Origin: Clostridia bacterium
GTDB taxonomy: Bacteria; Bacillota; Clostridia; UMGS1883
DNA length: 8,814 nt
Direction: 5' to 3'
Assembly (NCBI GenBank): GCA_021202495.1
Contig: JAJQCX010000041.1
Location: 1 to 8,814, forward strand
The notes under the pieces are model-generated. The model was not told the origin of the DNA and ran no database searches. It saw nothing but the letters and a program-made list of their open reading frames with translations. The translations under genes were made by a program, and so were the position numbers. Below, piece after piece: positions 6,721 to 8,814 of this stretch. Every line of letters starts with the position of its first letter. The stretch's first letter is position 1.

Positions 6721-7748
6721 TTGTTGTGCCTCCTTACGTCGCCGATGTTGGCGACTATTTTATATCCTACGGAATCGACGCGCGATTTGAGGCAAGCGAT
6801 ACATTCCGCCGCCTCTTCGCCGGTGCATATTTTGTTGTCGTAAAGGCTGTAAAGTCGGCGTACGGACGGGGGAGAGAGGTTTGGCATGAGCACGTTTGCG
6901 CCGGCGCGCAGCCCCATCTCGCGCCCTTCGGGGTGAATTGTGCCAAGCGCGGTCGTTGCGGGGATGAGCGCATAGGGGAAGAAGATGCGAAGCAGCGCCA
7001 AAAGCCGCAGAGTGAGCGAAAGCGAGCCTTGAGGAAAGGCGGCAAAGGGGGTCTCCGAATGCGGAATAAAAGGCCCGATGCCTATCATGTCGGGGGAGAG
7101 CTCTTGGAGAAAGCGAAAATCGCTCACTATATTTTCCGACGTTTGATAGGGCGAGCCGACCATGAAGCCCGCGCCTGTTTGGAAGCCGAGCTCCTTTAAG
7201 TTAAAAAGGCATTTTTTGCGGTTTTCAAGGCTCAACGAGGCGGGGTGAAGGCGCGAATAGTGAGCGTAGTCCGCCGTTTCGTGGCGGAGAAGATAGCGCG
7301 TCGCGCCCGCCGAAAGATACGCCGCATAGGATTTTCGGCTTTTTTCGCCGATTGAAAGCGTGACGGCGCAGTCGGGAAAGCGCGTTTTTATGGCATAGAC
7401 TATGCGGCAGATGTATTCATCGGTGCAAAAAGTATCCTCACCGCCCTGTAGGACGAAGGTGCGAAAGCCCAAGGCATAGCCCTCGTCGCAGGCGGATAAA
7501 ATATCATTCTGTGAAAGACGGTAGCGCGAGAGAGACGTATTATCACAGCGGAGCCCACAGTAGAGGCAGTTGTTTTTGCAGATATTCGTAAATTCAATGA
7601 GCCCTCTGATAAAGACCTCGGTGCCGTAATATTCGCGGCGCAGAGAGTCGGAGAGGGCAAAAAGTCGGGAATCGTATTTGTCGGATGTGATTAAGTCTTT
7701 GAGCTCTTTGTCGGAAAGAGCGGTGATGTTGGTGCGGTTTATAGTCAT
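6717..7748 (-). CDS. hydE: [FeFe]-hydrogenase maturase HydE (radical SAM)
   Basis: This 343-residue radical SAM enzyme belongs to the HydE family, which with HydF and HydG builds the H-cluster of [FeFe] hydrogenases. VFIRGLIEFTNICKNNCLYCGLR, the family hallmark, spans residues 45-67 and gives the cluster-binding Cys57, Cys61 and Cys64 (CX3CX2C). RYRLSQNDI and FRTFVLQGGED follow as in HydE. GFQTGAGFMVGSPYQT and DMIGIGPFIPHSETPF match the later barrel strands. Related PylB and BioB are less likely given RYRLS and LQGGED. Start ATG 7748 has GAGG 5 bases upstream. Neither hydF, hydG nor a hydrogenase gene is in the window, so hydE is separated from them or they lie elsewhere. It is first in an operon with mnmA, an unexpected partner except that both belong to sulfur/Fe-S chemistry. 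Confidence 0.93.
   Translation of the reverse strand: MTINRTNITALSDKELKDLITSDKYDSRLFALSDSLRREYYGTEVFIRGLIEFTNICKNNCLYCGLRCDNTSLSRYRLSQNDILSACDEGYALGFRTFVLQGGEDTFCTDEYICRIVYAIKTRFPDCAVTLSIGEKSRKSYAAYLSAGATRYLLRHETADYAHYSRLHPASLSLENRKKCLFNLKELGFQTGAGFMVGSPYQTSENIVSDFRFLQELSPDMIGIGPFIPHSETPFAAFPQGSLSLTLRLLALLRIFFPYALIPATTALGTIHPEGREMGLRAGANVLMPNLSPPSVRRLYSLYDNKICTGEEAAECIACLKSRVDSVGYKIVANIGDVRRHNN
6729..6736 (-). promoter_or_regulatory. Ribosome binding site that fixes the TTG start of mnmA
   Basis: TAAGGAGG on the minus strand, inside the 3' end of hydE, 8 bases before the TTG codon at 6720. It is as strong as an SD can be and supports a non-ATG start with independent as well as coupled initiation. 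Confidence 0.85.
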
Positions 7749-7780
7749 AACAGCCTCGGCGTATTTTAATTATCAATTTA

Positions 7781-7809
7781 AATATACACTTTTGGAGCGG
7801 TTTTGTCAA
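7781..7809 (-). promoter_or_regulatory. Sigma-A promoter of the hydE-mnmA operon
   Basis: On the minus strand TTGACA (7804-7809), a 17-base spacer and TATATT (7781-7786), with the hydE ATG about 32 bases further on. A near-consensus promoter, suggesting steady expression. Confidence 0.85.
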
Positions 7810-7845
7810 TGGATTGAAGATTATTCGGTATGGAGGGGAGTAAAG

Positions 7846-7875
7846 AAAAAGCCTGCGTCCGTTGAAGGACACAGG
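7846..7875 (-). terminator. Intrinsic terminator of the small peptide gene
   Basis: On the minus strand CCTGTGTCC pairs with GGACGCAGG (9 bp, one G-U pair) around a 6-base loop, followed by C and TTTTT (complement of 7846-7850). It starts about 33 bases after the peptide stop and separates that gene from the hydE promoter. Confidence 0.85.
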
Positions 7876-7908
7876 GATGGGAATTTGTGGGTTTGCAGTT
7901 TTGCATCT

Positions 7909-8019
7909 TTACCAATCAAGCACACCGGGTTCAGATTCATTCGTTACTGTATCGCTGGCAACAACAACAGTATCTGTCTCTTTAAATTCGATTACTTCCA
8001 TCGTATATTCCTCGAACAT
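7909..8019 (-). CDS. Small acidic peptide, 36 residues, unknown function
   Basis: I do not recognise a named family. The peptide has ten Asp/Glu against one Lys, no Cys and no hydrophobic segment long enough for a membrane helix. It begins MFEEYTMEVIEF, has a central valine/threonine-rich stretch DTVVVASDTV, then an EPG turn and ends in Trp. The evidence that it is a gene is the full set of signals: AAAGGA (8029-8034) 9 bases before ATG 8019, a promoter-like pair upstream, and a strong terminator 33 bases downstream, with no other gene sharing the transcript. A second ATG (8001) with GAGG in front is an alternative start giving 30 residues. From memory, unnamed short ORFs of gut Clostridia share the pattern of an aromatic residue, EVIEF and a later D-V-hydrophobic-x-S; I could not verify this. 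A leader-like precursor is conceivable, but no modification enzyme is adjacent. Confidence 0.7.
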   Translation of the reverse strand: MFEEYTMEVIEFKETDTVVVASDTVTNESEPGVLDW

Positions 8020-8052
8020 AATTTATCGTCCTTTCTTTGGCGTTTTTGTGTG

Positions 8053-8076
8053 AGAATGTTACTTTAGGGTCATTCT
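8053..8076. promoter_or_regulatory. Inverted repeat over the -10 region of the peptide gene
   Basis: AGAATG (8053-8058) and CATTCT (8071-8076) are perfect reverse complements 12 bases apart. They cover the -10 box and predicted start point, where an operator would block transcription. Arms this short could arise by chance. Confidence 0.3.
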
Positions 8077-8098
8077 ACCCCCCCCGAGAGAGTGTCAA
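8072..8098 (-). promoter_or_regulatory. Promoter of the small peptide gene with a poly-G spacer
   Basis: On the minus strand TTGACA (8093-8098) is followed by a 15-base spacer made only of CTCTCTC and eight G, then TAGAAT (8072-8077). The boxes are good but the spacing is 2 bases short of optimal. The homopolymer could change length by slippage and so tune or switch the promoter. The predicted leader is about 45 bases. Confidence 0.55.
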
Positions 8099-8193
8099 GG
8101 CGGTTTATTTTAATGTTTTGTGGTGTTTTCTCTTTAATACTCATTTATTTGGGGTTATGCGCTGTTTTTCACAGGTTTGAAAAAATATCAGAT

Positions 8194-8244
8194 AAAAAAA
8201 GCTGCGCCGAGGTGCCGTAATGTGGCGGCTGACGCAGCTTTTTT
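8194..8244 (-). terminator. Bidirectional terminator after the CBS gene
   Basis: AAAAAAGCTGCG (8195-8206) pairs perfectly with CGCAGCTTTTTT (8233-8244). The inner 26 bases can extend the fold through CCG/CGG pairs. T-runs exist on both strands. It starts 15 bases after the CBS-protein stop codon and insulates the peptide gene behind it. Confidence 0.85.
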
Positions 8245-8258
8245 GGTTTGTCAAATAG

Positions 8259-8708
8259 TTAGCAGGATTCACCCGGTGCGGATTTGGATGCGCAGTGGCA
8301 GGAAATGTCGCACAGGGTTTTGCCGGCTTCCATGTCGTATTTGCCGATGGACGCGATGTCGCCCAGGGAAAGAAAGCCGACTACCTGTCCGTCGTTTATG
8401 ACCGGAAGTCGTCTCACCTTTGCCTGCGACATCTTTTTTGTGGCGCTTGTAATGTCGTCGTCGGGGCAGATGCAGGAAATGTGGTCGGTCATGATGTCAC
8501 CGACGGTGCAGCGGTCGGGGTCTTTGCTATGCGCGACGGAGCGGATGGTGATGTCGCGGTCGGTTATCATGCCGATGGCGTGTCCCGAATAATCGACAAC
8601 GGGAAGAGCGCCGACGTTGTGGTTTGCCATTTTACGGGCAGCGTCGGTGACGGATTCCTCAGAGGAAATCGTTAGGGCGCTGCAGGAGCAAATATCTTTA
8701 ACTTTCAT
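8259..8708 (-). CDS. Small tandem-CBS-domain protein with a cysteine-rich tail
   Basis: This 149-residue cytoplasmic protein is a stand-alone pair of CBS domains, like Bacillus YhcV or archaeal/clostridial regulators that bind adenine nucleotides. CBS1 runs from about residue 2 to 65 (HNVGALPVVD, then GMITDRDITIRSVA) and CBS2 from about 70 to 130 (AKVRRLPVIN, then GFLSLGDIAS). The T/S-x-x-D ligand motifs TDRD and SLGD are present in both. Unusual are the many cysteines: two in CSCS near the N-terminus, three in the middle and four in the last 17 residues (LCDISCHCA and a terminal Cys). I start at ATG 8708 (MKVKDI, the usual opening). An in-frame GTG at 8720 and TTG at 8714 are alternatives. 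The SD lies far upstream beyond a hairpin. No promoter is seen before the repeat at the window edge. Confidence 0.9.
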   Translation of the reverse strand: MKVKDICSCSALTISSEESVTDAARKMANHNVGALPVVDYSGHAIGMITDRDITIRSVAHSKDPDRCTVGDIMTDHISCICPDDDITSATKKMSQAKVRRLPVINDGQVVGFLSLGDIASIGKYDMEAGKTLCDISCHCASKSAPGESC

Positions 8709-8716
8709 TTTCAATT

Positions 8717-8743
8717 GCACGGTTTTTGCCGTGCTGCCTCCTT
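8717..8743 (-). promoter_or_regulatory. SD and hairpin spacer in the leader of the CBS gene
   Basis: On the minus strand AAGGAGG (8737-8743) is followed by CA, a perfect hairpin GCACGG-CAAAAA-CCGTGC (8717-8734), AA, TTGAAA and the ATG at 8708. Linear SD-ATG distance is 28 bases; with the 18-base hairpin looped out it is 10. This fits structure-assisted initiation, or a regulatory fold. Confidence 0.55.
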
Positions 8744-8757
8744 TTTCAGAGCGGTTT

Positions 8758-8814
8758 GTAACAGTTCAGCCGCTTCGCGGCTGAACACGGGGACAAGCTC
8801 CGCTTTTCCCCAAG
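8758..8814 (+). repeat. Dispersed repeat, copy B, with two tandem hairpins (runs off the window)
   Basis: The copy matches 2591-2642 at 48 of 52 positions. It is built of two consecutive hairpins with 10-base arms and 3-base loops: GTTCAGCCGC-TTC-GCGGCTGAAC (8764-8786, perfect) and GGGGACAAGC-TCC-GCTTTTCCCC (8789-8811, one mismatch). It begins 14 bases upstream of the CBS-gene SD, so the CBS promoter must be in or beyond it. Probably the left end of another inverted-repeat element. Confidence 0.8.

Noticed and set aside
6337..7199. Plus-strand open frames opposite mnmA and hydE
   Set aside because: They lack ribosome sites and family motifs and lie opposite two clearly identified genes.
7678..8067. 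Plus-strand open frame of 129 codons over the hydE promoter and peptide gene
   Set aside because: It would run through a promoter, a terminator and the small gene on the other strand; it has no SD and its composition looks random.
8284..8675. Plus-strand open frames opposite the CBS gene
   Set aside because: They are shadows of the minus-strand gene with tandem CBS motifs.
1..8814. CRISPR array, tRNA or rRNA genes
   Set aside because: No regularly spaced direct repeats, and no cloverleaf or rRNA-like stretch was seen on reading both strands.

Overview
The window looks like chromosomal DNA of an anaerobic, endospore-forming member of the Firmicutes, class Clostridia. It encodes the forespore sigma factor SigG and the [FeFe]-hydrogenase maturase HydE. 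Several genes start at TTG or GTG behind strong GGAGG ribosome binding sites, the promoters are of canonical sigma-A type, and there are many intrinsic terminators. No rRNA, tRNA, CRISPR array or transposase gene is visible.

Left third (1-2813): a LysR-type regulator, cut by the window edge, reads leftward. Opposite it stands a two-gene operon for a PaaK-like adenylate-forming (acyl-CoA ligase type) enzyme and a LysE-family exporter. Both promoters can be read in the 120-base spacer, which suggests a regulator that controls activation and export of a small acid. The 339 bases after the exporter contain a 187-bp element with 16-bp inverted ends (2587-2773), an intrinsic terminator and the promoter of the next gene.

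Middle (2814-5640): a cytoplasmic GH127/DUF1680 glycoside hydrolase with the complete Cys/Glu metal site and catalytic residues, then a second, unrelated 122-bp inverted-repeat element (4676-4797), then sigG. The second element ends about 17 bases before the sigG ribosome binding site, so any promoter private to sigG must lie inside it or upstream of it. A sigma-F-like motif lies inside it.

Right part (5605-8814, all genes on the minus strand): a hydE-mnmA operon coupled by a TTGA overlap, with a sigma-A promoter in front and a terminator behind; a free-standing 36-codon peptide gene (7909-8019) with its own RBS and terminator, whose promoter spacer is built of a CT repeat and a run of eight G; and a small, cysteine-rich tandem-CBS protein whose SD and likely ATG are separated by a perfect hairpin. 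At the right edge lies a second copy of the repeat seen at 2591-2642, with two tandem hairpins.

The strongest leads for something undescribed are the small acidic peptide gene with a possibly slippage-controlled promoter, the inverted-repeat element in front of sigG, and the hairpin-bearing repeat family. The remaining genes are recognisable members of known families.
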